A DNA stretch of 64,000 bases from CAZLDI01 sp964558415 (GTDB lineage Bacteria; Chloroflexota; Dehalococcoidia; SM23-28-2; RBG-16-64-32), in assembly GCA_964558415.1 (NCBI GenBank), contig CAZLDI010000008.1, positions 67,134 through 131,133 on the forward strand, read 5' to 3'. Shown here in pieces: positions 1 through 8,458 of this stretch. The position numbers and the translations under genes are program-made. The notes under the pieces were generated by a model. That model was not told where the DNA came from. It saw only the letters and a list, made by a program, of their open reading frames with translations, and searched no databases. The first letter of the stretch is position 1, and each line of letters opens with the position of its first letter.

Positions 1-569
1 CGCGAGTAGAGCGCCGCGCAGAGGGCGCCGGCCAGCGCCATGCCCGTCATGTGGTCGCCCATCCCGCCGCGCTGCTGCGTGATCGGCTGCCCCGGCGCCG
101 TGAGCGCCGCGCCGACCCCAGCCTGCGACCAGAACGCCCCGACGTCGTACGCCGCCGTGTCCCGCGCGCCGCTGTCCGGCCCGTAGCCGGTGACCTGCCC
201 GTAGACCAGACGCGGGAAGCGCTCGTGCAGGTCGCTGTATGAGAGGCCGAACTCGTCCAGCACCCGCGGCCGCATGTTCGTGATGAAGACGTCAGCATCG
301 GCGATGAGCTGGTAGGCGATCTCGCGCGCCTCCGCCGTCTCCAGATTGAGCGCGATGCCGCGCTTGCCCCGGTTGTCCAGCTCGAACGGCGGGTTCAGCG
401 GCGCCGAAGTCCCCGTCAGCGAGGCGAACAGGCCGCGGAACGGGTCCCCGTTCGGCGGCTCGATCTTGATCACGTCCGCCCCCCAGTCGCAGAGCATGCC
501 TGCGGCGCACGGCCCCGCGACCCAGAGACCGAGTTCGACGACTTTGGCGCCTGTTAGTGGACCGGGCAT
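1..569 (-). CDS. CaiB/BaiF family III CoA-transferase, N-terminal part (cut by window edge)
   Basis: Family III CoA-transferases move CoA between carboxylic acids through an aspartyl-CoA intermediate. The frame is open from an ATG at 569 to the left edge, giving about 189 residues of a family usually near 400. The N-terminus (VVELGLWVAGP, then WGADVIKIEPP) is the typical CoA-binding Rossmann start, and GGMGDHMTG places the expected catalytic aspartate at residue 172. The substrate cannot be told from this part. The start codon shares one base (TGATG) with the stop of the upstream minus-strand gene at 569-1246, so the two are probably co-transcribed. The family assignment is firm; the specific reaction is unknown. 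Confidence 0.9.
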   Translation of the reverse strand, partial: MPGPLTGAKVVELGLWVAGPCAAGMLCDWGADVIKIEPPNGDPFRGLFASLTGTSAPLNPPFELDNRGKRGIALNLETAEAREIAYQLIADADVFITNMRPRVLDEFGLSYSDLHERFPRLVYGQVTGYGPDSGARDTAAYDVGAFWSQAGVGAALTAPGQPITQQRGGMGDHMTGMALAGALCAALYS

Positions 570-1246
570 CAGCCGCTTCCCTCCCCGCCGCCCCGACGCA
601 TCCTCGCTATGTACAGCCCACCAGCCCCAAGCAGCATCAGGCCCATTGCGACGGAGGCGGGATGAGCGAGAGACGCCTGGTCTACAGGGGCGTCAACCAG
701 ACGGACGTAACCACCTACGGGGTTCGGCCCCGGACCCATGGCGATAGACTCCGACCACTCGACAATGATGCGCGAAAACTGCACGTAGCTGCCCCCGATA
801 CTCACTTGAGACTGCCCTTGTAGGGTGTACTCGTGCTCTCCAACTGGAAATGTTAACGGGCCAGACCGAAGTCGACGTCGATCAGGGCCGTTAGGCGCAC
901 CCGTCGCGCACAGCGTGCTTCCCTGGATGTCACTATGCGTAGTCAGGTTGAACAAGCGAACGCAGGTAGTTTGGTCTGCTCCCAGGTCAATGATGACCTC
1001 CAAGCGAAGGGCCGAGGATGAGGGATAATCGGCAGCGTCAAACGCTATCCACGGCGTCAACGTTGGGGGTACGTAGTTGAAAGTCGGGTCATTCGCGGCC
1101 CCAGCAGCGCCCAGCGCGATCTGGTCCTCGCGCTGTTGAGTTGACACCGCATAGATCATTTGGCCTGGGTCATCGAGCCAAAGACCCGCCAGCAGAGCCA
1201 CCCCCGCCACTGCTCCGAACAATCCCGCGAATGTGAGCCATCGCAT
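569..1246 (-). CDS. Membrane-anchored protein of unknown function
   Basis: I do not recognise the family. The 225-residue product starts with a hydrophobic segment (about residues 5-23, signal peptide or anchor), continues with about 165 residues predicted to be outside the membrane, and ends with a second hydrophobic helix (MGLMLLGAGGLYIARM) followed by a short basic and glycine tail. The middle resembles a beta-sandwich (for example EHEYTLQGQSQVSIGGSYVQ), but no named domain is obvious. Two cysteines lie near the middle. It is translationally coupled to the CoA-transferase downstream (TGATG overlap), yet the two have no evident functional link. Confidence 0.6.
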   Translation of the reverse strand: MRWLTFAGLFGAVAGVALLAGLWLDDPGQMIYAVSTQQREDQIALGAAGAANDPTFNYVPPTLTPWIAFDAADYPSSSALRLEVIIDLGADQTTCVRLFNLTTHSDIQGSTLCATGAPNGPDRRRLRSGPLTFPVGEHEYTLQGQSQVSIGGSYVQFSRIIVEWSESIAMGPGPNPVGGYVRLVDAPVDQASLAHPASVAMGLMLLGAGGLYIARMRRGGGEGSG

Positions 1247-1317
1247 GACAGCACCCCCTATCGAAAAAGTGACTCGATTATAGCTCCCACGTTGTTGTGC
1301 CTCGACGTTGGTTAGAG

Positions 1318-2232
1318 CTAGGACGCGCGGACCCGCGCAACCTCGGGTTCGATCAGTTGGAACAGCCCATCCTCCAACTGCTCGATTAGTTTATCCGTGA
1401 TGAGCGAGTCATCGTCGCGATGAAACAGACGGTGGCGCGCTCGATTGGCCCTTTTGAATAGAGTCTCTAGGGAGTCAACTCGGGCTCGGGATAAAACTGG
1501 GTGACCGCCAGTACCACTTCGGAGGTGAGCGAGGTAGGCGAGGATCCTCGTTAGATCCTGCGCGCTTTCTGGCTGCCCGAATCGGACCAGCGCAATGAGG
1601 GCAAACCAAAGGTGCGCGAACGCATCGACACGGACCGGAGAGGCGCGAGCCAGTTGCATCCATTCGAGGGCGCGGGTTACATGGTGCGGTACGGCAAGAA
1701 TTTTCATTGCCGTCAAGTCGAGACCGATCTCGCTCAGTTGCGATGCCTGTTTCGGCTCGCGGGCCTCGATATGAAGTCCAACCGCGCCCAAACCAGTCTT
1801 GCCTTTCTGAAGTGTTACGACGCCTTCCCAGATGGTGTCGGACAGCATGATCGGGGGGTAATGGTGGCGCAACATCGCGAGCAACGCGCGGACGGCCGGC
1901 CGGCCAGTATCACGGGCTCGATTCGGCGTTTGCTCCTTGACCAGCACCACCGCGAAGGCGCAGTACCGGGCGACACCGCGCCATGACAGACGTCCCGTGG
2001 GTGTGTCGTTTGTGGGCAACTTCACGTCCCCCGGGACGCAGAGCCGCAATTCCCAGTCGAAGCCTGGCACTTGCACACTTTCCGACCAAGCTTTGTCAAC
2101 CACGCCGACTAGCATTCCCCAGTGAATCGGCGTTGGGAGACCAGGGTACTTGTCGTCGAGGTCAGAATCCAGAAGGTCGAGATGGAACGGCAGTTCTCGC
2201 AGGGTCAATCTGTTCCCGATCGGTGGCGTCAT
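1318..2232 (-). CDS. Protein of unknown function with a C-terminal HEPN-like helical domain
   Basis: This is a 304-residue soluble protein. Residues 1-190 match nothing I know. The last 110 residues are all-helical and contain NRARHRLFH, an R-x4-H motif (R266, H271) preceded by a polar residue. That is the signature of HEPN domains, many of which are RNases in toxin-antitoxin, abortive-infection and RNA-processing systems. The C-terminal context (helix, R-x4-H, then an acidic DDDS turn and a final helix) suits the Apea/RiboL-PSP-like HEPN type. No partner nucleotidyltransferase or antitoxin lies beside it. HEPN membership is inferred from motif and helix pattern only; the start at the ATG at 2232 is the most upstream plausible one. 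Confidence 0.55.
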   Translation of the reverse strand: MTPPIGNRLTLRELPFHLDLLDSDLDDKYPGLPTPIHWGMLVGVVDKAWSESVQVPGFDWELRLCVPGDVKLPTNDTPTGRLSWRGVARYCAFAVVLVKEQTPNRARDTGRPAVRALLAMLRHHYPPIMLSDTIWEGVVTLQKGKTGLGAVGLHIEAREPKQASQLSEIGLDLTAMKILAVPHHVTRALEWMQLARASPVRVDAFAHLWFALIALVRFGQPESAQDLTRILAYLAHLRSGTGGHPVLSRARVDSLETLFKRANRARHRLFHRDDDSLITDKLIEQLEDGLFQLIEPEVARVRAS

Positions 2233-2442
2233 GGCGCTACTGGCTCGGAAATGTTGTCACCCGGTACCCTGAAGCATCCTATTGTGTGTCCGGCGAACGA
2301 GCGCTCCCGCGTCGCCTTCACGATCTAACCAGCCCGTCGTGGCGATCCACAGGAGTGTGTATCACGCCACGTTACGACGTGGTGAACGAGACGCGTACAA
2401 TTGTGTCATCAATGGCCTGGGCAGGATAGGGAGGGGCCACGA

Positions 2443-2682
2443 ATGCCTTGTGAAGAATTGAGGACAATCGAAAGACAGGCCCGTGCGCGATGGTCAGAGG
2501 CAGCTCAAGACTATGACAGTCTTGCCGCACCCCTGCAAGGAACGACCGTCGTGATGACAGAGAATGAAGTGCAAGCTATCCAGGACGCCGCGGATCGGGC
2601 AACCGCGACTCACAACGCCTGGATCGAAGCTCTCAAGCCGTGGATCGCGTGCATGAGGCAGATTCTCGCAGCTAATCCGTAG
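2443..2682 (+). CDS. Small hypothetical protein (79 aa)
   Basis: The small ORF starts at the ATG at 2443 after a purine-rich GGGAGGGG stretch with suitable spacing. The frame also reads back to a TTG at 2401, but that start has no ribosome-binding site. The product is helical, with two cysteines (residues 3 and about 69) and heptad-like spacing (RTIERQARARWSEAAQDYDS). It resembles short coiled-coil helper proteins, but I recognise no family. A TACAAT box at 2396-2401 could be its -10 element. It stands alone between two minus-strand genes, which favours its being a real independent unit, though it may be non-conserved. Confidence 0.45.
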   Translation: MPCEELRTIERQARARWSEAAQDYDSLAAPLQGTTVVMTENEVQAIQDAADRATATHNAWIEALKPWIACMRQILAANP

Positions 2683-2754
2683 GGCGGTCCGCAGCGCCCG
2701 ACCAGCAGGCTCAATCCCGCGCTGCCCCTCGGCGCGGATGAATCATCGCGGGGA

Positions 2755-3579
2755 TCAGACGCTCACCGTCAATTTGCTCTCAAGGAAGGCGGCGAGGCCC
2801 CGCGCCATGTCTTGCGGGTTCTGGACTTGCAGCAGGTGGTCTGCCCTGGGGAGGACGAAAGGCTTCGCCTGAGGGAACCATTTCAGCAGGAGATGGTGCC
2901 CTTCGCTGAAACCGACCCAACCGGCGTCGCTATCTGATCCGAGGACCGCGAGGACCGGTTGTCCGATGCCTGTGGCATCTTCCTGGGTGAACGTCCACTC
3001 CTGGAGCGCCGGCAACTCTACGTCGAAAAAGGTATCCGCATCCGCCACGGCTAGCTCGAACGCTCCCGGCAGCACGCTATCCAGCATAGCTCGATAGGCC
3101 GGACCGCTGACAGCCGCCAGGAAGGCATCGACCGCCGCGGTCTTGTCCCCCCGCTCGTACGTCTCAATGACCGACTCCAGCTGTTCGAAGATGATCGGCC
3201 TGCTCGGCACGTCAAGCAACGCCGGCTCTAGCAAAGAGAGGGAACGGACTATTTCAGGAGCGTCTAAGGCAAGCTGGAGAGCGATAGCGCCTCCGTAGGA
3301 ATGTCCGACCAGGTGCGCTCGCTGGACGCCGAGCTTCCGCAGAAGACCCAGGCAGTCGGCAGCCTGACCCGAAATGCTCAGCGGACCGGCATGCCGGCTG
3401 CTGCCCGCGAATCCGCGCCGGTGATAGCGGATCAGACTGAAGTGGTCCTTGAGGGCCGGTTCTGTCATCAGAGGCGCGAAGGCGTCTGCTAATACGGACC
3501 CATGTATGAACACGACTGGGTCTCCTGAGCCCACCACCTCGTACTCCAACGTTACTCCGTCGATGTCTGCACGTTCCAT
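2755..3579 (-). CDS. Alpha/beta hydrolase
   Basis: This 274-residue alpha/beta-hydrolase-fold protein carries the oxyanion-hole HG pair (residues 26-27, VFIHGS), the nucleophile elbow GHSYGG with Ser94, and a C-terminal ADHLLQVQNP stretch that supplies the catalytic His. An aspartate in LGSDSDAGW fits the acid position. Length and order match typical esterase/epoxide-hydrolase-like family members; the substrate is unknown. The start is an ATG preceded by AGGAGG at good spacing. A TATAAT box sits about 45 bases upstream on the same strand. The triad is intact, unlike the degenerate hydrolase domains of the cyclase fusions at 60-64 kb. Confidence 0.85.
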   Translation of the reverse strand: MERADIDGVTLEYEVVGSGDPVVFIHGSVLADAFAPLMTEPALKDHFSLIRYHRRGFAGSSRHAGPLSISGQAADCLGLLRKLGVQRAHLVGHSYGGAIALQLALDAPEIVRSLSLLEPALLDVPSRPIIFEQLESVIETYERGDKTAAVDAFLAAVSGPAYRAMLDSVLPGAFELAVADADTFFDVELPALQEWTFTQEDATGIGQPVLAVLGSDSDAGWVGFSEGHHLLLKWFPQAKPFVLPRADHLLQVQNPQDMARGLAAFLESKLTVSV

Positions 3580-3620
3580 TGTTGAACCTCCTTCCGTCGT
3601 CCTGTCGGCTATGTGGGGGG

Positions 3621-3626
3621 ATTATA
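3621..3626 (-). promoter_or_regulatory. Candidate -10 box of the hydrolase gene
   Basis: On the minus strand the sequence reads TATAAT, 41 bases upstream of the hydrolase ATG, and AGGAGG lies between them. No good -35 is visible. Assignment rests on position and the perfect -10 only. Confidence 0.4.
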
Positions 3627-3706
3627 CATCGCCGGGGGAACTGAGTAGTGACTGCTGGGATTGATGGTTAGCCCAGCACCATCGTGAGGTTTCGTATCTA
3701 GATATC

Positions 3707-3781
3707 TGGTGCCGGGGGGCAGATTTGAACTGCCGACACCGCGGTTTTCAGCCGCGTGCTCTACCCCTGAGCTACCCCGGC
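3707..3781 (-). tRNA. tRNA-Phe (anticodon GAA)
   Basis: Read on the minus strand, this folds as a complete cloverleaf: acceptor GCCGGGG paired with CCCCGGC, D-arm GCTC/GAGC, anticodon stem CGCGG/CCGCG with loop CTGAAAA (anticodon GAA, phenylalanine), and T-arm GGCAG/CTGCC with TTCAAAT loop. The discriminator is A and the CCA end is encoded. Total length is 75 nt. An imperfectly T-tailed hairpin (TGCTGGG/CCCAGCA, 3653-3678) lies downstream and may help end transcription. Confidence 0.96.
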
Positions 3782-3893
3782 ACCAAGCTTCAATGATAGC
3801 AAACGGCGGGAACAGCGAACCATAGACACTGCTGAGCGTGGCCTGTTGATACAATGCCTCCCGAACGCGAGACCAGCTCGCGAGGAGGCGCGC

Positions 3894-5012
3894 ATGAAGG
3901 TCGGGACGATCCGCGAGACGAAGAACGAGGAGTACCGCGTGGGCCTGACGCCCGGCGGCGTGCAGGCGCTGGCGCAGGCGGGGCACGAGGTGCTCGTCGA
4001 GCGCGCAGCGGGGGACGGGGCCGGCTTCGACGACGAGCAATACGCGCGGGCAGGCGCTACGCTGTGCAAGACGGCGCAGGAAGTGGCCGCGGGCGTGGAC
4101 CTGCTGGTCAAAGTGAAGGAGCCGCTGGAGCCGGAGTTCTCGCTGCTGCGGCCGGGGTTGCTCCTGTTCGCCTACCTGCACCTCGCGCCCGACCCCGCCC
4201 AGACGCGCGCCCTCCTCGATTCGCGTACGAACTCCATCGCCTACGAGCTGGTGCGACGGCCTGACGGCTCGCTGCCCTTACTCATCCCGATGAGCCAGGT
4301 CGCCGGCCGCATGGCAGCGGAGGTCGCCGCGCAGTTCCTGAAGAAGCCGGGACCGGGCCGCGGCAAGCTGCTGGGAGGCATCGCGGGCGTTTCACCCGCG
4401 CGCGCCGTCGTTATCGGCAGCGGCAACGTGGGTACCGCCGCGTCTCGCGTGCTACTGGCGCTCGGTGCGCGGGTCACCGTGACCTCGACCGACCTTCAGC
4501 GGCTCGCGGCGCTGGAGGCGCAGTTCAGGGAGCGCATCGCCACTCGCGTGACGAGCCCGCTGATGCTCGAGGAGGAGCTGCGCGGCGCGGACATCCTGAT
4601 CGGCGCCGTGCTGGTCCCCGGCGGGATCGCCCCTAAGCTGGTGACGCGCGAGATGGTCCGCTCGATGGGCCCGGGCGCCGTCGTCGTCGACGTTTGCATC
4701 GACCAGGGCGGTGTTTGTGAGACGTCTCGCCCGACCACGCACAGCGCGCCGACGTATCTGGAGGAAGGCGTCATCCACTACTGCGTACCCAACATGCCTG
4801 GCGCTGTGCCGCGCACGTCGACGGAGGCGCTCATGTCGGCTACCCTGCCGTACGTGCTGAAACTGGCGGACCGTGGACTGGAGGCACTGGGCGAGGACGC
4901 CGCGCTGGCGGCGGGCGCGAGCACGATCAACGGAAAGCTGACGTCGCAGATGGTCGCGAAGGCTCAAGGACTGACTTTCGCAAGCCTGGAGGACGCCCTG
5001 TCGAGCGTCTGA
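3894..5012 (+). CDS. ald: Alanine dehydrogenase
   Basis: NAD-dependent alanine dehydrogenase reversibly deaminates L-alanine to pyruvate and ammonium. The product is 372 residues, the usual family length. The known active-site residues fall at canonical positions: Arg15 (EYRVGL), Lys75 (VKVKEP) and His96 (AYLHLAPD). A Rossmann GSGNVG motif follows near residue 175, and VVDVCIDQGG is the typical later signature. The ATG at 3894 is chosen because CGAGGAGG precedes it at good spacing; upstream in-frame codons lack one. It stands alone, with a TACAAT box at 3850-3855 as a possible -10 element. It probably serves nitrogen and carbon balance. Confidence 0.95.
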   Translation: MKVGTIRETKNEEYRVGLTPGGVQALAQAGHEVLVERAAGDGAGFDDEQYARAGATLCKTAQEVAAGVDLLVKVKEPLEPEFSLLRPGLLLFAYLHLAPDPAQTRALLDSRTNSIAYELVRRPDGSLPLLIPMSQVAGRMAAEVAAQFLKKPGPGRGKLLGGIAGVSPARAVVIGSGNVGTAASRVLLALGARVTVTSTDLQRLAALEAQFRERIATRVTSPLMLEEELRGADILIGAVLVPGGIAPKLVTREMVRSMGPGAVVVDVCIDQGGVCETSRPTTHSAPTYLEEGVIHYCVPNMPGAVPRTSTEALMSATLPYVLKLADRGLEALGEDAALAAGASTINGKLTSQMVAKAQGLTFASLEDALSSV

Positions 5013-5045
5013 ACGGCGGTCGCTTGTGCTACAATTCACGAGACC

Positions 5046-5915
5046 GTGGCGACGATTCTCATCTCCTCTCTCGCCCCGCTGGCGGGGAAGACCACCATCG
5101 TGGCCGGGCTCGTCGCGAAGCTGCGCGCGCAGGGCCTCAGCGTGCAGGGCAGCCGCCAGGGAGACGACGCCAATGCCGCTGCCGACGCCCGTTTGTTCGC
5201 ATCCCTCGCGCCGGAGGCTGATGCTGCTGACGTAACGCTCATCGAGGCCCCCGCTGCAGACACTGCCACTCCCACCGCCGGCGCGAGCGTTCTCGCGGTG
5301 GTGGACGCCGTCGCGAGCGCGGAGGATGTCGCCTCCAGGCTCACAGCGTTCGGCGACGCGTCCGTGGGCGTGATTTTGAACTGCACTCCCCGCAAGAGGA
5401 TCGACGTCCTGCGATCGAGCTTCGAGGCGGCGGGTGTCAACGTGCTCGCGGTCGTGCCGGAAGACCGCGTGCTCGCCGCGCCGCTGCTTCGCGATGTAGC
5501 CGCGGTGCTGCAGGCACAGGTCAGCTTCCTGAGCAACGGGCGGTCGATACTGGTCGAACAGCCGGTGATCGCGACGATCAGCGCCGATCCCGGGCAGGGT
5601 TACTTCTCGCGCTACGGCGCCACCGTCGTGGTCGTGCGCAGCGACAAGCCGGACCTCCAGCTTGCCGCGCTGAATGCGGAAGCGGCGTGTCTCATCGTCA
5701 CCGGGGAGTTGCCGCTGCTGTCGTATGTGCTGGACCGGGCGGAAGAGGACGAGATTCCCCTGGTCCGCACGAAGCTATCGACGATCGAGACGATCCAGGT
5801 GATCGAAGCGCTGTTCGCTACCGGTCCATTCGCGGGGGGCGAGGAGAAACTCAACCGGATCGCGGAGCTTCTGGGCGAGCTAGATATGAGTCGCCTGCTG
5901 CCCGGTCAAGGTTGA
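5046..5915 (+). CDS. P-loop NTPase / DRTGG-domain protein (phosphotransacetylase N-domain-like)
   Basis: The 289-residue protein begins with a dethiobiotin-synthetase-like P-loop (LAPLAGKTTIVAGL, residues 8-21) and ends with a DRTGG-type domain (about residues 165-280). This matches the regulatory N-terminal half of long Pta proteins and stand-alone DRTGG proteins. No phosphotransacetylase catalytic domain follows, so it is probably a sensor or regulator and not an enzyme. The start is a GTG only 11 bases after a TACAAT box (5030-5035), suggesting a very short leader. Its end overlaps the convergent zinc-ribbon gene by 10 bases. The function is not established for such stand-alone forms. Confidence 0.7.
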   Translation: MATILISSLAPLAGKTTIVAGLVAKLRAQGLSVQGSRQGDDANAAADARLFASLAPEADAADVTLIEAPAADTATPTAGASVLAVVDAVASAEDVASRLTAFGDASVGVILNCTPRKRIDVLRSSFEAAGVNVLAVVPEDRVLAAPLLRDVAAVLQAQVSFLSNGRSILVEQPVIATISADPGQGYFSRYGATVVVVRSDKPDLQLAALNAEAACLIVTGELPLLSYVLDRAEEDEIPLVRTKLSTIETIQVIEALFATGPFAGGEEKLNRIAELLGELDMSRLLPGQG

Positions 5916-6436
5916 GTCAGGGCTTCGACGGGATCGCCGTCTTCGCCGGTCGACGGCGCGGAACGACTCGCAGTCGTCGTCCCCGAAGATGGCACGGTTT
6001 GCGGGGTCGCCCCGCGGCGCGGAGTGGTGCAATACGGGCAGGCCACCCAGTTGAAGCTCAGCAGTTGATCGCACTTCGCGCAACTGTCTTTGAGCTGCGT
6101 CTGGCAGTAAGGGCACAGCTTCCAGCCCCGCTCCACAAAGCGCCGGCATGACGGGCACACGCCTTCGTCGCCGATCTCGCGGAGCAGCGCCTCCTCCTCC
6201 AACGAGCGCGCGTACGCCTCCTCCAGCGTCTCTCGCGGACGCATCATCAGGTAGAGCCCCAGGCCCGGGATGTTGAAGCCGGGGAAGAACATCAGAGTGA
6301 CGAAGACCGCAAGCACTTGCAGCCCCAGGTCGCGTGTGCGCTCGCGGATGTCGCGGTAAACCCAGACGATGATACTGAGCCAGAGGAGGAGGAGCCAGAC
6401 GCCGCCGACCAGACCGCCGAGGATCGCGTACTCCAT
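5906..6436 (-). CDS. Zinc-ribbon membrane protein
   Basis: This 176-residue protein has two N-terminal transmembrane helices (about residues 4-26 and 38-65), a short acidic helix, then four CxxC knuckles (CPSC, CPYC, CAKC, CPYC) that form a double zinc ribbon of the DZANK type. The C-terminal tail is Ser/Thr-rich and disordered. Such proteins are common in Chloroflexota and Firmicutes; their role is unknown. A TATAAT on the minus strand (6476-6481) and an AGAAGGCGG upstream of the ATG support the start. The 3' end overlaps the convergent DRTGG gene by 10 bases. Confidence 0.75.
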   Translation of the reverse strand: MEYAILGGLVGGVWLLLLWLSIIVWVYRDIRERTRDLGLQVLAVFVTLMFFPGFNIPGLGLYLMMRPRETLEEAYARSLEEEALLREIGDEGVCPSCRRFVERGWKLCPYCQTQLKDSCAKCDQLLSFNWVACPYCTTPRRGATPQTVPSSGTTTASRSAPSTGEDGDPVEALTQP

Positions 6437-6539
6437 TAATCGCCGCCTTCTGCTCTCTCGAGTAGGGTTTTGAGCATTATAACTTACAACTTTTCCTTCT
6501 TGCTATAACGCACCAGCGGCGGATAGGCTTCTCTGATTG

Positions 6540-7742
6540 ATGGCACGAAAGCGAGACAAGGGGCGGATTGACCCGCCGGAGCGAGCGACCGTCACTTTCA
6601 CAGAAATGGCGTTCGAAGGCGGCGCGATGGCCAGCGACGGCTCGCGCGTTATCTTCGCCGACTACGGCATCCCCGGCGAGAAGGCGGTGGTGGACCTCGA
6701 CCGCGAAAGAGCCGGCGTCCTGCTCGGCCGTGTGGTGGAGGTGATCGTCCCTTCGCCGGACCGAGTTGAAGCCCCGTGTGAATACTACGGTCGCTGCGGC
6801 GGTTGCCAGTGGCAGCACATAGCCTATCCGAAACAGCTTGAGCTGAAGGCCCACATCGTCCGCGAGCAGTTGCGCCGGATCGGCGGATTCAGCGACCCGC
6901 CGGTCTCGGCGACGCTCGGCGCTGACGATCCCTGGGGCTACAGGAACCACATCCGCTTCACCGCCAAGCGCCGGGGCGAAATCGGCTACGTGGAGCGCGG
7001 CAGCCACCGCTTCCTGCGCATCGACCGCTGCCTCATCGCCCACCCATCTGTCAACGAGGCGTTGCCCAAGCTGCAGGGGAAATGCGGAGGCCTTCACCAG
7101 GTCGCCTTCCGGATAGGGGAGAACTCCGGCGAGATGCTGGTGCACCCGGAGCTCGGTGAGATCGAGCCTTCAATATCCTCGGGTCAACGCTACTACCACG
7201 AAGTGCTCTCGGGACACCGCTTCCGCATCTCCGGGGCGTCGTTTTTCCAGACCAATACCCGCCAGGCTGAGCGACTGGTGGAGCTTGTACGAGAACGCCT
7301 GGCGCTGCGCGGAGACGAAGTGCTCCTCGATGCCTACGCCGGCGTGGGGACGTTCGCTGTACTTCTCGCGGCGCAAGTGGCGAAGGTCATCGCGATAGAA
7401 GAATCGGCGGCGGCCGTTGATGATGCGCTCGTGAACATCGAAGGGATCCCGAACGTGCAGTTCTACAAAGGGAAGGTGGAGGAGATGCTGGCGAAGGTTG
7501 GGAGCGGGGCTGACGCCATCATTCTCGATCCGCCCCGTCAGGGTTGCCAGCCGCAGGTGGTCCAGGCGGTGATCGCCCAGCGCCCAAGGCAGATCGCCTA
7601 CGTGTCCTGCGACCCGTCCACGCTCTCCCGCGACCTGCGCCTGCTCGCCGATGGCGGCTACGTGCTCGATGACGTAACCCCGGTCGACATGTTCCCGCAG
7701 ACGTACCATATCGAGTGCGTAGCGAGCCTCCGACTAGCGTGA
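6540..7742 (+). CDS. rlmD: RumA/TrmA-family 23S rRNA (uracil-C5)-methyltransferase
   Basis: A SAM-dependent 5-methyluridine methyltransferase of the RlmD/RlmCD group acting on 23S rRNA. The 400-residue product has an N-terminal TRAM-type beta-barrel (about residues 8-65), a cysteine set for a 4Fe-4S cluster (CEYYGRCGGC and, further on, RCLIAH), a SAM motif DAYAGVGTF, and the catalytic VSCDPSTLSRDL near the C-terminus. The ATG at 6540 was preferred over the adjoining TTG at 6537. Its stop overlaps the Maf start (GTGA), so the two are translationally coupled. Whether the target is U1939, U747 or both cannot be told. Confidence 0.88.
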   Translation: MARKRDKGRIDPPERATVTFTEMAFEGGAMASDGSRVIFADYGIPGEKAVVDLDRERAGVLLGRVVEVIVPSPDRVEAPCEYYGRCGGCQWQHIAYPKQLELKAHIVREQLRRIGGFSDPPVSATLGADDPWGYRNHIRFTAKRRGEIGYVERGSHRFLRIDRCLIAHPSVNEALPKLQGKCGGLHQVAFRIGENSGEMLVHPELGEIEPSISSGQRYYHEVLSGHRFRISGASFFQTNTRQAERLVELVRERLALRGDEVLLDAYAGVGTFAVLLAAQVAKVIAIEESAAAVDDALVNIEGIPNVQFYKGKVEEMLAKVGSGADAIILDPPRQGCQPQVVQAVIAQRPRQIAYVSCDPSTLSRDLRLLADGGYVLDDVTPVDMFPQTYHIECVASLRLA

Positions 7743-8377
7743 TCCCGCTCGTCCTCGCGTCGGCGTCGCCGCGACGGCGGGAGCTCCTCGCGCGCCTTGG
7801 GATCCTCTTCGAGGTACGGCCATCCGATCTGCACGAAGAGACGCCCGCAAACTTCGGGCCGGAGCTCGCCGCCCGCCGGCTAGCCCGGCTCAAAGCCGAA
7901 TCGGCGCGGTTGCTGGATACGCAGTCGGCGATCATCGCCGCGGACACAGTCGTTGCGCTCGACGGCGAGCTGTTGGGTAAGCCCCGCGACGAGCATCAGG
8001 CGCGGGAGATGCTCTTGCGGCTTCGCGGACGGGAGCACCTCGTCGTCTCGGCGGTGGCCGTGATGCGAGCCCGTGGCCGGGCTGCCCTGCTGCGGCATCC
8101 GGTGACTCGCGTCCTGATGCGAGCGTACAGCGATGCCGAGATTGCCGCCTCGATAACGCGCGGCGACCCGTTCGAAAAGGCCGGCGCGTACGCCATCCAG
8201 GACGCTGCGTTCAAGCCCGTCGAACGCTACGATGGGTGCTACTGCAACGTTGTCGGCCTGTCGCTTTGGGCGGCACTGGAAGTCCTGCGCCGCGCGGACA
8301 TCGACGTTGGGCACGTCACGGTCTCGGACCTGTTGCCGCAGTGCGCGTCATGCCCCCTGCGCCCGCCCGATATGTAG
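7739..8377 (+). CDS. maf: Maf-family nucleoside triphosphate pyrophosphatase
   Basis: Maf proteins hydrolyse dTTP, UTP and modified pyrimidine nucleotides to monophosphates (house-cleaning) and have been linked to division arrest. The 212-residue product begins with the family signature ASASPRRRELL, has AADTVV in the middle, and DPFEKAGAYAIQD followed by VVGLSL towards the end. The start is the GTG at 7739, which overlaps the methyltransferase stop by four bases (GTGA); a GTG 24 bases upstream is in frame but lies inside the neighbour. The C-terminal extension with CASCPLRPP is slightly longer than usual. Confidence 0.9.
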   Translation: MIPLVLASASPRRRELLARLGILFEVRPSDLHEETPANFGPELAARRLARLKAESARLLDTQSAIIAADTVVALDGELLGKPRDEHQAREMLLRLRGREHLVVSAVAVMRARGRAALLRHPVTRVLMRAYSDAEIAASITRGDPFEKAGAYAIQDAAFKPVERYDGCYCNVVGLSLWAALEVLRRADIDVGHVTVSDLLPQCASCPLRPPDM

Positions 8378-8416
8378 GTCGGGGCCTTCAGACCAGACCG
8401 CTCTTTCTCCTGTTGA

Positions 8417-8422
8417 TATAAT
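8417..8422 (+). promoter_or_regulatory. Candidate -10 box of the GNAT gene
   Basis: A perfect TATAAT lies 37 bases before the ATG at 8459, which has its own GGAG ribosome site. No convincing -35 is seen. Confidence 0.4.
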
Positions 8423-8458
8423 CTCGCCATACCCACTCACCAGACGAACGGAGCCGAG

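Noticed and set aside
3609..4181. Minus-strand frame containing GSSGVEHAAENRGVGSSNLPP
   Set aside because: This is the familiar false translation through a tRNA-Phe gene and the antisense of ald.
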